This document shows, in pieces, positions 50,735 through 58,884 of a stretch of DNA of 64,000 nucleotides. Source of the stretch: Arthrobacter globiformis NBRC 12137 (lineage in GTDB: Bacteria > Actinomycetota > Actinomycetes > Actinomycetales > Micrococcaceae); the NCBI RefSeq assembly GCF_000238915.1, contig NZ_BAEG01000083.1:62001-126000 (forward strand). The letters are read 5' to 3'. Under the pieces are notes generated by a model. The model ran no database searches, was not told where the DNA came from, and saw only the letters and a program-made list of their open reading frames with translations. The position numbers and the translations under genes were made by a program. The stretch's first letter is position 1, and every line of letters begins with the position of its first letter.

Positions 50735-52525
50735 TTAGCGGGTGTGGTGGGAGGGCTGCAGCTCGTACACCGGGGTGGGCAAGCCCTCCATGCGTGCCTT
50801 GAGCTGCAGCGCCAGGTAGCTGGAATAGTGCCGGCTCTGGTGAAGATTGCCGCCGTGAATCCAGAGGTTGTCCACGTTGGTGGGCTTCCACATGTTGCGC
50901 AGCTCCCCTTCCCACGGACCCGGGTCCTTGGGGGTGTCAGACCCGAACCCCCAGCATTTTCCGACCGTGTCTGCCACCTCGGGCGACACCAGGTCGGCAA
51001 GCCAACCGTTCATCGAACCGTAGCCGGTGGCGTAGATGATCGCGTCAGCTTCCAGCTCCGTGCCGTCATCGAGGACGACGGCGTTGCCCGTGATTTTGCC
51101 GACCTGGCCGTTGGCGAGTTTCACCCTGCCGTCGATGATCAGCTGCGAGGCGCCGACGTCGATGTAGTAGCCGGAACCGCGCCGCAGGTACTTCAGGAAC
51201 AGCCCGGAACCGTCCACGCCGAAGTCAAGGTCGAAGCCGGCGGCCTCAAGCTGGGAGTAGAAGTCGGCGTCGCGCCGCGCCATCTCCTCGTAGACCGGGA
51301 TCTGTGCCTCCGGCAGGATCCGGTACGGCAGCGAGGCGAACAGCAGGTCGGCTTTCTCGGTCGTGACGCCGTTGGCGAGCGCCTTCTCCGAGTAAAGGTC
51401 GCCGAGTGCAAGGTCCATGAGCGACTCGCTGCGGGCGATGTGTGTGGAGGAGCGCTGGACCATGGTGACGTCGGCGCCGTGTTCCCAGAGGTCGGCGCAG
51501 ATGTCGTGGGCCGAGTTGTTGGACCCGATCACCACAGCTTTCTTGCCCGTCCAGTCCCCGCCGCCCGGGTGCTTGGAGGAGTGGTACTGCTCCCCCAGGA
51601 ACGTCTCGGCACCGTCGAACTTTGGAACGTTCGGGTAGCCGGAAACGCCCAGCGCGAAGACGAGCTGCTTCGGGCGCAGGGTGACCGGTTCGCCGTCGCG
51701 GATCACGCTGACTTCCCACTCGCTCCGGTCCTCGTTCCAGCGTGCGTTGGTGCATTCGGTGCTGGACCAGTAGTTGAGCTCCATAATCCGGGTGTAGTAC
51801 TCCAGCCAGTCGCCGATCTTGTCCTTGGCGGCGAAGACGGGCCAGTCGTCGGGGAACTTCAGGTACGGCAGGTGGTCGTACCAGACGGGGTCGTGCAGGT
51901 GCAGGGACTTGTAGCGGTTCCGCCACGAGTCACCCGGCCGCGCGTTCTTCTCGATGATGATAGTGGGAACGCCAAGCCGGCGCAGCCGTGCCCCAAGTCC
52001 GATGCCGCCCTGGCCGCCGCCGATGATCACGGTGTAGGGCTGCTCCTCGTGGCCAAGCTTGGCAGCCTGCTCCTCCTTAAGCTCAAGCCAGGACCGTCGG
52101 CCTTTTTCGATGCGGTGGGCCACGCCCTGCTCACGGTTGGGGCCTTTCTTCTCCTCGAATCCCTTGAGTTCCTGCATCGTGGTGAGCAGGGTCCAGCACT
52201 TGCCGTTGCGAAGCCGCAGATGGGCGCAGCCGCGGGCCTGTGCAGTCTCGAATGTCACCCAGGCCTCGGTGCTGGCAGCGTCGCCGGTGGCGTCCTCGGC
52301 GAGCGCCCAGTTATGCGGCCCGACGTCGTCGAGGGTCGCATCGAGCATTCGCCTGATGCTGTCCTTGCCTTCCATGGTCTTGAGGTTCCAGGTGAAGGAC
52401 ACGAAGTCGCGCCAATACGATTCTTCGTCGAACAACTCGAGCGCGGCGTCGGTGTCCTTCGTGCGCAGCGCCTCGTCGAACTGCTCCAGCCAGCCGGCGA
52501 CGATGCCGTTTGGTGTCTCGGGCAT
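50735..52525 (-). CDS. Flavin-containing monooxygenase with N-terminal NTF2/SnoaL-like domain
   Basis: 596 residues from ATG 52525 (AAAGGAAAGAGG upstream). Residues 1-130 are an NTF2/SnoaL-like domain (IVAGWLEQFDEALRTKDTDAALELFDEESYWRDFVSFTWNLKTMEGKDSIRRML). Then comes the FAD site YTVIIGGGQGGIGLGARLRRLGVPTIIIEK (about residues 162-190), the FMO-type WRNRYKSLHLHDPVWYDHLPY, the second nucleotide site KKAVVIGSNNSAHDICADLWEHG for NADPH, and IIYATGYGSMNGW. It belongs to the class-B monooxygenases (FMO/BVMO). It probably oxidises a ketone or heteroatom compound, in one transcript with a secondary-alcohol dehydrogenase. Substrate unknown. Confidence 0.9.
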   Translation of the reverse strand: MPETPNGIVAGWLEQFDEALRTKDTDAALELFDEESYWRDFVSFTWNLKTMEGKDSIRRMLDATLDDVGPHNWALAEDATGDAASTEAWVTFETAQARGCAHLRLRNGKCWTLLTTMQELKGFEEKKGPNREQGVAHRIEKGRRSWLELKEEQAAKLGHEEQPYTVIIGGGQGGIGLGARLRRLGVPTIIIEKNARPGDSWRNRYKSLHLHDPVWYDHLPYLKFPDDWPVFAAKDKIGDWLEYYTRIMELNYWSSTECTNARWNEDRSEWEVSVIRDGEPVTLRPKQLVFALGVSGYPNVPKFDGAETFLGEQYHSSKHPGGGDWTGKKAVVIGSNNSAHDICADLWEHGADVTMVQRSSTHIARSESLMDLALGDLYSEKALANGVTTEKADLLFASLPYRILPEAQIPVYEEMARRDADFYSQLEAAGFDLDFGVDGSGLFLKYLRRGSGYYIDVGASQLIIDGRVKLANGQVGKITGNAVVLDDGTELEADAIIYATGYGSMNGWLADLVSPEVADTVGKCWGFGSDTPKDPGPWEGELRNMWKPTNVDNLWIHGGNLHQSRHYSSYLALQLKARMEGLPTPVYELQPSHHTR

Positions 52526-52716
52526 GATTCCTCTTTCCTTTGATGACCCGGCCGTGTATTGGCCTGGTGCCACGTTGCTGATGCCGGGGCAGCCACACCG
52601 CCGCCTCCGTGATCCGCATCACAAGTAAAAGCCGCGGAGGGTTACAATCGGGTTGCACGTTTTTCGTCCTGTGATGGGGGCGGGGCACGATTCAATGGCG
52701 AGTTGAGAGGACGCGT

Positions 52717-54042
52717 ATGCCGAAGTCCGATGCTGCCGCCCAGGCGCGCCACCTCCGCTTTACTTCACCCCTCGAGTACGCCCGGGCGCTGCGGCAGGCC
52801 CATGAAGCCACCATTTCCGGACGCCCAGATCCGTACATCGCTCCGTCACTCGTGAGCGCTTGGCAGCGGTCCCTGGCGCTGGGCATTGATCCAGACCGGC
52901 ACCGCCCCGTCCACCGCCACGACGTCAGCGAAGCCCGTCGGCTGGGCGCCGACCACCGCCTGGCAGCTGTGATGCCGGCACTGTCCCAGTTGATTGCCGA
53001 CGAGACGACGGATGGGCGGCATCTCCTCATTGTCACGGACCACCTCGGCGAGGTTCTTTGGCGGATCGGCAGCCGGCACGCTCTTCGGCAGGCGGATTCC
53101 TTGGAGTTCGTGGAGGGCGCCGACTGGTCTGAGTCCGGAGTGGGAACCAACGCCATCAGCGAGGCCCTGGTCACCGGTACCCCGGCCCAGCTGTTCTCCG
53201 CGGAGCACCTCGTTCGCACGCACCATGACTGGGCCTGCACCGCGGCACCGATCCGGGATCCGTTCACGGGCGACGTCCTGGGCGTCCTGGATGTCTCCGG
53301 CCCGATCGAATCCGTAACGCCGGACAGCCTGCGCATGGTGCGGTGCGGTGTCCGGCTGGCCGAAGAACTGCTGAAGTCTACGGGCGCGCCAGCGATCGGT
53401 GCAGTGCCCGGGCGGAGAGGCCTGGTTCCGGCAGCACAAGCCAACCGCACGCCCCATACGTTGACCCTGCGGATACTGGGTGACAGGCCCACTGCAGAGG
53501 TCGACGGCGGTGCGCCGCGTGCGCTGACACTACGCCGTGCCGAAATCCTGGCGATGCTCGCCTCCCGGTCCAGTGGCTGGAGCGCTGAAGAACTGGCGTA
53601 CGAGCTGTATGGCGAGGACGGTGCCGCCGCATCGGTGCGGACTGAGATGCACAGGATTCGCGGGCTACTTGGGAACGTTGTTGAACCCAATCCGTACCGG
53701 TTCACTGCGGAGGCGAAGGTTGAGACCGACGCGTCGATCGTGACCGCCCACCTGCGTGCGGGGCGCGTGGCCGATGCGTTGGCGTTGTATCCAGCGAAGC
53801 TGCTGACCCGTTCGGCCAACTTCGCCATTGAACTTATGCGCGATGAACTCAACGAGGCCGTCGGTGCCTCGGTGCGTGCCAGCGGTGAAGCCGATCTGGT
53901 CCTGCAGTGGTGCTCCACGGACATGGGTGCCGCCGATTCCGCCGCTGCTGCGGTGGTTGAGCAAGTGATCGGTGCGGCTGATCCGCGCTTGCAATTGCTG
54001 CGAGCCAGGACGGCACGGTTGGACCGGGAACTGCGGGCGTAG
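52717..54042 (+). CDS. AcoR-like GAF-domain transcriptional regulator lacking the sigma54 AAA+ domain
   Basis: 441 residues with a GAGAGGA site before the ATG. N-terminal about 1-80 is the AcoR-type leader (YARALRQAHEATISGRPDPYIAPSLVSAWQRSLALGIDPDR). Residues 85-215 are a GAF-like sensor domain (LIVTDHLGEVLWRIGSRHALRQADSLEFVEGADWSESGVGTNAISEALVTGTPAQLFSAEHLVRTHHDWACTAAPI). The C-terminus has a winged-helix/Trans_reg_C-like region (LTLRRAEILAMLASRSSGWSAEELAYELYGEDGAAASVRTEMHRIRGLLGN). There is no Walker A or GAFTGA loop, which fits actinobacteria lacking sigma54. It is divergent from the FMO/dehydrogenase genes, its likely targets. Confidence 0.85.
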   Translation: MPKSDAAAQARHLRFTSPLEYARALRQAHEATISGRPDPYIAPSLVSAWQRSLALGIDPDRHRPVHRHDVSEARRLGADHRLAAVMPALSQLIADETTDGRHLLIVTDHLGEVLWRIGSRHALRQADSLEFVEGADWSESGVGTNAISEALVTGTPAQLFSAEHLVRTHHDWACTAAPIRDPFTGDVLGVLDVSGPIESVTPDSLRMVRCGVRLAEELLKSTGAPAIGAVPGRRGLVPAAQANRTPHTLTLRILGDRPTAEVDGGAPRALTLRRAEILAMLASRSSGWSAEELAYELYGEDGAAASVRTEMHRIRGLLGNVVEPNPYRFTAEAKVETDASIVTAHLRAGRVADALALYPAKLLTRSANFAIELMRDELNEAVGASVRASGEADLVLQWCSTDMGAADSAAAAVVEQVIGAADPRLQLLRARTARLDRELRA

Positions 54043-54058
54043 GTCCGGCGGCGCTGTT

Positions 54059-55006
54059 CTAACGGTTCCCCTGAGCACCCCCTGGACAGCCTTCACCTTG
54101 CGGGTTGGTGTTGCAGTCGTCGGCATAATTGCGGGTGACCGAACGCCACACGCTCACAGTCTGGGGCGGAGAACTGAACTGACCCTGGTTGGGGATTGGC
54201 AGGTTCGGCCCGCCGTTCACGGAATAGGTGCCCTGGAAGTACGTGGTGAGGACGACGTCGAAGTCGCCGGTCGCGGCGTAGGCGTGGCTGGTCCGGGTCT
54301 TCTCACCCCAGCGGTCCTGCGGGAGCGGGCCGCCCATGGTGGTCGTGGGGCCGAGCGACGTGCCGTCGCCGTAGTCCCACCGGTACTGGACGGGCTTGGC
54401 GATGATGTGAATTTTCTGGGCCAGGATGGTGATGTCGAACGGCTGCTCTGCGGCTTTGGCGTAGAAGTTGGTCTCGGCACCACGGAGAGTGTGCGGACTG
54501 GGCTGTGCGGTTAGGGTTCCCGGGACGACGGGAAGCCTATCGAATGCCCTCTGGATAAGAGCGGCGATCCGGGGCAGAAGGTCCTCGGGGTTCTTGTCGT
54601 AGAGGCACGTCGGTCCGCCGCCATTGCCTTGCCAGTCCGTCCAAGTAGGATTCGCTATCTCCCGTGGGGCAACCTTCCAAATCACCGGAACGCCGGGTTT
54701 ACCATCGGCTCTCGGGGGACACACGCGTTGCTTCGCCAAGCAGTCAATTGCCAAGTTGCCGTCGTCCACTTGGCACTGCGGAAAAGCGTTGTATTGGTTG
54801 GGGTCGTTACTGACGTAGCCGGGTGGGGCGGGAACAATCTCTCCGGAATCCTCGTCGCGGACCCAGTTGGTTGCACCGACGTCGATTCCCTTCTCCTCGT
54901 ACCCGACGGCGATTGGATCCTTTGCCGTAGCCTCAGCCACTAAAGGGAAAACGACGAAAGGCACCACACAGAACCCGATCATGAGAGCGCGATTGTGCGA
55001 TTTCAT
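54059..55006 (-). CDS. Exported PKD-like domain protein
   Basis: 315 residues. N-terminal signal peptide MKSHNRALMIGFCVVPFVVFPLVAEATA. The middle holds several Cys (FPQCQVDDGNLAIDCLAKQRVCPPR, GPTCLYDK). Residues about 200-275 look like a PKD beta-sandwich (VQYRWDYGDGTSLGPTTTMGGPLPQDRWGEKTRTSHAYAATGDFDVVLTTYFQGTYSVNGG; the WDYGDGT...HAYAATGDF pattern is the PKD signature). Codon use here is less GC-biased than in neighbouring genes. The start lies 3 bases after the stop of the upstream lipoprotein gene, so they are co-expressed. Function unknown; extracytoplasmic. Confidence 0.82.
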   Translation of the reverse strand: MKSHNRALMIGFCVVPFVVFPLVAEATAKDPIAVGYEEKGIDVGATNWVRDEDSGEIVPAPPGYVSNDPNQYNAFPQCQVDDGNLAIDCLAKQRVCPPRADGKPGVPVIWKVAPREIANPTWTDWQGNGGGPTCLYDKNPEDLLPRIAALIQRAFDRLPVVPGTLTAQPSPHTLRGAETNFYAKAAEQPFDITILAQKIHIIAKPVQYRWDYGDGTSLGPTTTMGGPLPQDRWGEKTRTSHAYAATGDFDVVLTTYFQGTYSVNGGPNLPIPNQGQFSSPPQTVSVWRSVTRNYADDCNTNPQGEGCPGGAQGNR

Positions 55007-55009
55007 GAT

Positions 55010-55684
55010 TTACCGAATTAGGCCGAGGTCGATGATGCTCCAGCCCTTCGAATCAAAGCTAACAACTGCCTGGCTCGCGGTGTTTGATTCCTTCGTCACC
55101 GCTTGGAGTAGCTTTCCAGGAGCCTTGTAGATAGCAATTTCCTTTTGGATGACCTGCACAGTAGCTTGCTGAGTCTTTGCTCCACGGGTGTACTTGCCAG
55201 TGACTGAGGGTGTCTCAATTTTGCCTCCAGCCACCCATTGAGCCCCTTCCCATGCACTCTCCAGCCCTTCTGCAAGTCCGCTGCAGAACCGGCAATTTGG
55301 ACCGCTAATGGATTGAACCAGTGAAGTGTCGCCCGTCTCGTAGGCGTAAGACAATGCTTGGTACCAATACTTCGTAAACGCCTCCAGCCCCTCTTTCGTG
55401 TTCTTATCGGCAAGAGCAGGCTTGGCCGGAAGCGGAACATTCTGCGCCCTCCCCTTCGCGTCGGCCGGCTTGTAAGCCGGCGTCGGTTTGGCAGAGGGAG
55501 TGGCGCTTGGCGTGGCGGATGCCGAACCGGAACCAGACGCAGCTGGCGAGGCGACGGCAGTGGCAGTTGGACCGGTCTGGGGATCCCCGCCACCGCTGCA
55601 GCCGGCGAGCGCAAGGACGGACACAGTGACCGCGGAAATGACAGGCAGACGGAGGCGTTCGGAAATGCAGGTACGAGAAGTCAT
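55010..55684 (-). CDS. DUF6318-like lipoprotein
   Basis: 224 residues. Lipoprotein signal VISAVTVSVLALAGCSGGG (lipobox LAGC). A Ser/Thr/Ala/Pro-rich tether follows (ASGSGSASATPSATPSAKPTPAYKPA). Then comes the folded domain NVPLPAKPALADKNTKEGLEAFTKYWYQALSYAYETGDTSLVQSISGPNCRFCSGLAEGLESAW, which matches DUF6318 as I recall it (the KYWYQALSYAYETGD and CxxC segments). It is attached to the outer face of the membrane and coupled to the PKD protein gene. Function unknown. GC is somewhat below the surrounding genes. Confidence 0.82.
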   Translation of the reverse strand: MTSRTCISERLRLPVISAVTVSVLALAGCSGGGDPQTGPTATAVASPAASGSGSASATPSATPSAKPTPAYKPADAKGRAQNVPLPAKPALADKNTKEGLEAFTKYWYQALSYAYETGDTSLVQSISGPNCRFCSGLAEGLESAWEGAQWVAGGKIETPSVTGKYTRGAKTQQATVQVIQKEIAIYKAPGKLLQAVTKESNTASQAVVSFDSKGWSIIDLGLIR

Positions 55685-55827
55685 GCGCTAATCCCCCCGG
55701 ATAGGTTTCAAGACATCTGTGTCCAAACAATGATTAAAGGGTAACCGAGGTCACACTTTTCGGCTCAAAGTTATCCACAGCCAATGTAGCGCCCGAGGGG
55801 CCGCCAAGGCGCCGCGGCCCACATACA

Positions 55828-55862
55828 AAGCGGGCCCGGTGAGAATCTCACCGGGCCCGCTT
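55828..55862 (-). terminator. Terminator of the NCS1 permease gene
   Basis: Perfect palindrome with 17-base arms starting AAGCGGGCCCGGTGAGA and one central base; it folds as a long hairpin. It lies 51 bases beyond the permease stop. Confidence 0.85.
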
Positions 55863-55913
55863 CAGTCCCCCATCACGGCGCCGTCATCATGGCGCCAGCC
55901 ATGCCCTACAGCG

Positions 55914-57776
55914 CTACCCCCGGGGCTTCGCCGGAAGGAGGGGCTGCCCCGGAAGGAGGTGCTGCCCAGGACGGAGTGGCTGCCCCGGAAGGGGCAGCTG
56001 CGCCGGCAGTACCAGCTCCCCCGTCTTATCCGTCGACAAGGCGAGCGACGAGACATACTGGGGTTCGCCGTCGGGCCCGTCCTGGGCGGAGCGCACCATG
56101 TCCGGGCGTTCGAACTCAATCCCGGTCACGTGGCAGAGCAGCCTGGCGTCGCTGGGGTTCCCGTCGGCGTCGAACATCGGCAGGTCAATGCCGTCGTCCG
56201 TGCGGCGCAGGTAGTACTTGCCCTTGGTCAGGACCGCCAGAACCGGCGGCAGGACGAGCGCCAGGCCCACTGCGAATATCGGCGAGTACGGCTGGATTCC
56301 GGAACCAAAAGCACCGAAGAACACCGCGATGGACACCCCGGCAGAAACCAGCATGGATACAAACCCAACCGGGTTCACGGCGTGCAGCATGCCCCGCCGG
56401 AATTCGGGGGTCTTGGGTGAGATCTTCAGCAGGTATTTGTTGATGGCGATGTCCGCGGCCACCGTGACCACCCAGGCCATGGCACAGTTGGCATAGAAGC
56501 CCAGAATCGTGTTGAGGAAGTCGAACATATTGGCTTCCATCAGGACCAGCGCAATCAACAGGTTCACCGCAACGAACACCATGCGACCCGGGTACGTCTT
56601 GGTCACGCGGGTGAAGCTGTTGGTCCACGCCAGCGAGCCGGAATAGGCGTTAGTGACGTTGATCTTGATCTGGGAAATAACCACCAGCACCACGGCCAGG
56701 CTCATCGCCAGCCACGCCGGCATCATCTCCTCGTAGACGCCCAGGAACTGGTGCACCGGCTCATTCGCCGTGGCCGAGGCCGCCGGATCCAGCTTGGCGA
56801 TCAGGTAGACGGCGATGAACATGCCCACGATCTGCTTGACCGCACCGAACAGCACCCAGCCCGGCCCTGCGAGAATCACGGCGCGCCACCACGCGCCCTT
56901 GTTGTCGGCAATCTTGGGCGGCATGAACCGCAGGTAGTCGATCTGCTCCGCGATCTGCGCCATCAGCGACAGGCAGACGCCGGCGGCCAGCATGACCGAG
57001 GCCAGATTGGTTCCCTCACCACCGGAATTCCCGGTGTAGGCGAAGAAGTCATCGATGCTGCCGGGGTGGGATACCAGCAGATAGCCGACCGGAACCACCA
57101 TGAGGAGCAGCCACAGCGGCGTAGTCCAGACCTGGAGTTTGGCCAGCGTGTTCATCCCGTAAATGACCAGCGGAATGATGATGACCGTGGACGCGGCGTA
57201 ACCCAGCCATTGCGGAATTCCCAGCCCCAGCTCGAGGCCCTGCGCCATGATCGAGCCCTCGAGCGCAAAGAAAATAAACGTGAAGGTCGCAAAGATCACG
57301 TTTGTCACCACGGAGCCGTAATAGCCGAATCCGGAGCCGCGGGTAATCAGGTCCAAATCGATGTTGTACCGGGCTGCGTAATAGGCGAGCGGAAAACCCG
57401 TGGCGAAAATAATCACGGCGGCCACCACAATTCCGAGGATCGCATTCACCGTGCCGTAGGCAATCCCGATATTCGCCCCGATCGAAAAATCAGCCAGGTA
57501 GGCAATGCCTCCCAGCGCACTCGTCGCCACCACGCCCGCGCTCCACTTGCGGTAGGAACGCGGTGCGAACCTGAGCGTGTAATCCTCCAGGCTTTCCTTC
57601 GTGGCGCTCAAGGCGTCCGCGTTACCGGCCGCCTGTTTATCGCCCGCCGGGTTACCGCCCGCCCGTGCCCGCTTGGTTTCCGGCCCAGCGCCGGAACGTT
57701 CGACGGCGGCACGTTCGACGGCGGCACCGCCGCTCGGGCTATCCAACAGTTCGCTGTCCTTCAGGTCATTAGTCAT
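55914..57776 (-). CDS. NCS1 family permease (purine/pyrimidine or related compound)
   Basis: 620 residues, about 12 membrane helices. Core motifs: APRSYRKWSAGVVATSALGGIAYLADFSIGANIGIAYG, YNIDLDLITRGSGFGYYGSVVTNVIFATFTFIFFALEGSIMAQGLELGLGIPQWLGY, LMAQIAEQIDYLRFMPP and INVTNAYSGSLAWTNSFTRVTKTYPGR. These match the cytosine permease/PucI-like NCS1 group, a proton- or sodium-coupled importer. The N-terminal 60 residues are disordered. The C-terminal tail ends in LPxPGQPL-type repeats (PLPGQPLRPGQHLLPGQPLLPAKPRG), unusual for the family. The substrate (nucleobase, hydantoin or other) is not decided by the sequence. Confidence 0.87.
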   Translation of the reverse strand: MTNDLKDSELLDSPSGGAAVERAAVERSGAGPETKRARAGGNPAGDKQAAGNADALSATKESLEDYTLRFAPRSYRKWSAGVVATSALGGIAYLADFSIGANIGIAYGTVNAILGIVVAAVIIFATGFPLAYYAARYNIDLDLITRGSGFGYYGSVVTNVIFATFTFIFFALEGSIMAQGLELGLGIPQWLGYAASTVIIIPLVIYGMNTLAKLQVWTTPLWLLLMVVPVGYLLVSHPGSIDDFFAYTGNSGGEGTNLASVMLAAGVCLSLMAQIAEQIDYLRFMPPKIADNKGAWWRAVILAGPGWVLFGAVKQIVGMFIAVYLIAKLDPAASATANEPVHQFLGVYEEMMPAWLAMSLAVVLVVISQIKINVTNAYSGSLAWTNSFTRVTKTYPGRMVFVAVNLLIALVLMEANMFDFLNTILGFYANCAMAWVVTVAADIAINKYLLKISPKTPEFRRGMLHAVNPVGFVSMLVSAGVSIAVFFGAFGSGIQPYSPIFAVGLALVLPPVLAVLTKGKYYLRRTDDGIDLPMFDADGNPSDARLLCHVTGIEFERPDMVRSAQDGPDGEPQYVSSLALSTDKTGELVLPAQLPLPGQPLRPGQHLLPGQPLLPAKPRG

Positions 57777-57851
57777 TAGGCATCCGCTTTCGTCACCGGT
57801 TTATCCTTGCCGACGCTAGTCACACCGTGCGACAGCACGGTTCCGGCAGTA

Positions 57852-57865
57852 TTACAGCGATGTAA
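57852..57865. promoter_or_regulatory. Dyad TTACAGCGATGTAA, candidate operator
   Basis: Perfect 5-base arms TTACA/TGTAA in the divergent region between the permease and PPOX genes, 75 bases upstream of the permease start. A neighbouring CCGTGC/GCACGG hairpin is at 57825-57840. Confidence 0.4.
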
Positions 57866-57921
57866 AGTGTCCTACCCACCCGTCAAACGCTGCCATGCCC
57901 CGTGGCGCAACTCCGCACTTA

Positions 57922-57969
57922 TTGGGAAAATCTGTCCATACCCCTATCGTTTTTCTACAAGCTGTAGAA
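57922..57969 (+). promoter_or_regulatory. Promoter and palindromic operator of the PPOX gene
   Basis: TTGGGA (57922-57927), 17 bases, TATCGT (57945-57950). The palindrome TTCTACAAGCTGTAGAA (57953-57969) covers the predicted transcription start, so a repressor bound there would block initiation. Confidence 0.5.
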
Positions 57970-57971
57970 GA

Positions 57972-58415
57972 ATGGAGCACATGATGTTCAACCATGCCGA
58001 CGGCGATCCCATCCTGGTCCTCGACGAAGAGCAGTGCTGGCAGCTTCTTGAGGGCACCACGCACGGCCGCCTGGTGGTCACCGTGGCAGGCGAGCCGGAC
58101 ATCTTCCCCGTCAACTACGTGACCAGCCGGAGGAAGCTGTACTTCCGCACAGCGCCGGGCAACAAGCTCGCCCAGGTGACCATCAACGACAGGGTCCTGT
58201 TCGAGACCGACGGGATCATGTCGGACCAGGCGTGGTCGGTGGTGCTCCGCGGCACGGCCCGCGTCCTGAGCAAGTCAGCGGAGATTGCCGAAGCCGAAGA
58301 GCTGGGGCTCGCATCCTGGGTGCCCACACTGAAGGACTTCTATGTGGAGATCGATCCCGGTTCCGTGAGCGGCCGGCACTTCCAGTTTGGCGAGCAGCCG
58401 GAGCGCGATTTCTAG
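57972..58415 (+). CDS. Pyridoxamine 5'-phosphate oxidase (PPOX) family flavoprotein
   Basis: 147 residues from ATG 57972; ATG 57984 has the better ribosome-site spacing (GGAG six bases before) and would remove four residues. The split-barrel FMN/F420 fold is indicated by DEEQCWQLLEGTTHGRLVVTVAGEPDIFPVNYVTSRRKLYFRTAPGNKLAQVTINDRVLFETDG, DQAWSVVLRGTARVL and a C-terminal VSGRHFQFGEQ. Family members are flavin- or F420-dependent nitroreductases or heme-related proteins; many respond to redox stress. No F420 genes are nearby. Exact reaction unknown. Confidence 0.88.
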   Translation: MEHMMFNHADGDPILVLDEEQCWQLLEGTTHGRLVVTVAGEPDIFPVNYVTSRRKLYFRTAPGNKLAQVTINDRVLFETDGIMSDQAWSVVLRGTARVLSKSAEIAEAEELGLASWVPTLKDFYVEIDPGSVSGRHFQFGEQPERDF

Positions 58416-58429
58416 CAGGGCCGCCGGCC

Positions 58430-58435
58430 TAGACT
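58430..58435 (+). promoter_or_regulatory. -10 element TAGACT of leaderless vsr
   Basis: TAGACT then six bases then the ATG at 58442; it lies only 15 bases after the PPOX stop, suggesting independent expression. Confidence 0.45.
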
Positions 58436-58441
58436 GGAAAT

Positions 58442-58867
58442 ATGGCGGACCGGCTGACACCTGAGCAGCGCAGCTGGAACATGTCCCGGATCCGGGGCAA
58501 GAACACCAAGCCCGAACTGCTGGTGCGCAGCCTCCTGCACGCCAAGGGCTACCGGTACCGCCTGCACGGCGCCTCGCGCGGCATCAAGCTGCCCGGCAAC
58601 CCGGATCTCGTCTTCGCCGGACGGCGCAAGGTCATCTTCGTCAACGGCTGCTTCTGGCATTTCCACGACTGCAAAGTGGGCCAGCACGCGCCCAAAGCCA
58701 ACGCCGAATTTTGGGAAACGAAACGCGCCCGCACCCGGGACCGCGATGCCAGCCAGCGCAGGCAGCTGGAAAACGACGGCTGGGAGGTACTTACCGTCTG
58801 GGAGTGCGAACTCAAGGACATGTCCGCCGTCGAGAAACAGCTGGAGCTGTTCCTCACAGCGGGCTGA
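58442..58867 (+). CDS. vsr: Very short patch repair endonuclease (Vsr)
   Basis: 141 residues covering the complete Vsr fold. LTPEQRSWNMSRIRGKNTKPELLVRSLLHAKGYRYRLHG is followed by the active site PGNPDLVFAGRRKVIFVNGCFWHFHDCKVG (catalytic Asp of PDLVF, His of WHFHDC) and WEVLTVWECEL with a metal-type Cys. In enterics Vsr nicks beside T:G mismatches made by deamination of 5-methylcytosine; the partner methylase (Dcm-like) is not in this window. The start is leaderless by the TAGACT box. It sits four kilobases from a McrBC locus, an association worth noting but perhaps chance. Confidence 0.93.
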   Translation: MADRLTPEQRSWNMSRIRGKNTKPELLVRSLLHAKGYRYRLHGASRGIKLPGNPDLVFAGRRKVIFVNGCFWHFHDCKVGQHAPKANAEFWETKRARTRDRDASQRRQLENDGWEVLTVWECELKDMSAVEKQLELFLTAG

Positions 58868-58884
58868 CCCCGATCAGGCGTGGC

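Noticed and set aside
50597-52543. Open frame of 648 codons on the plus strand across the FMO gene
   Set aside because: Shadow of the FMO gene; the sense strand has full FAD and NADPH motifs.
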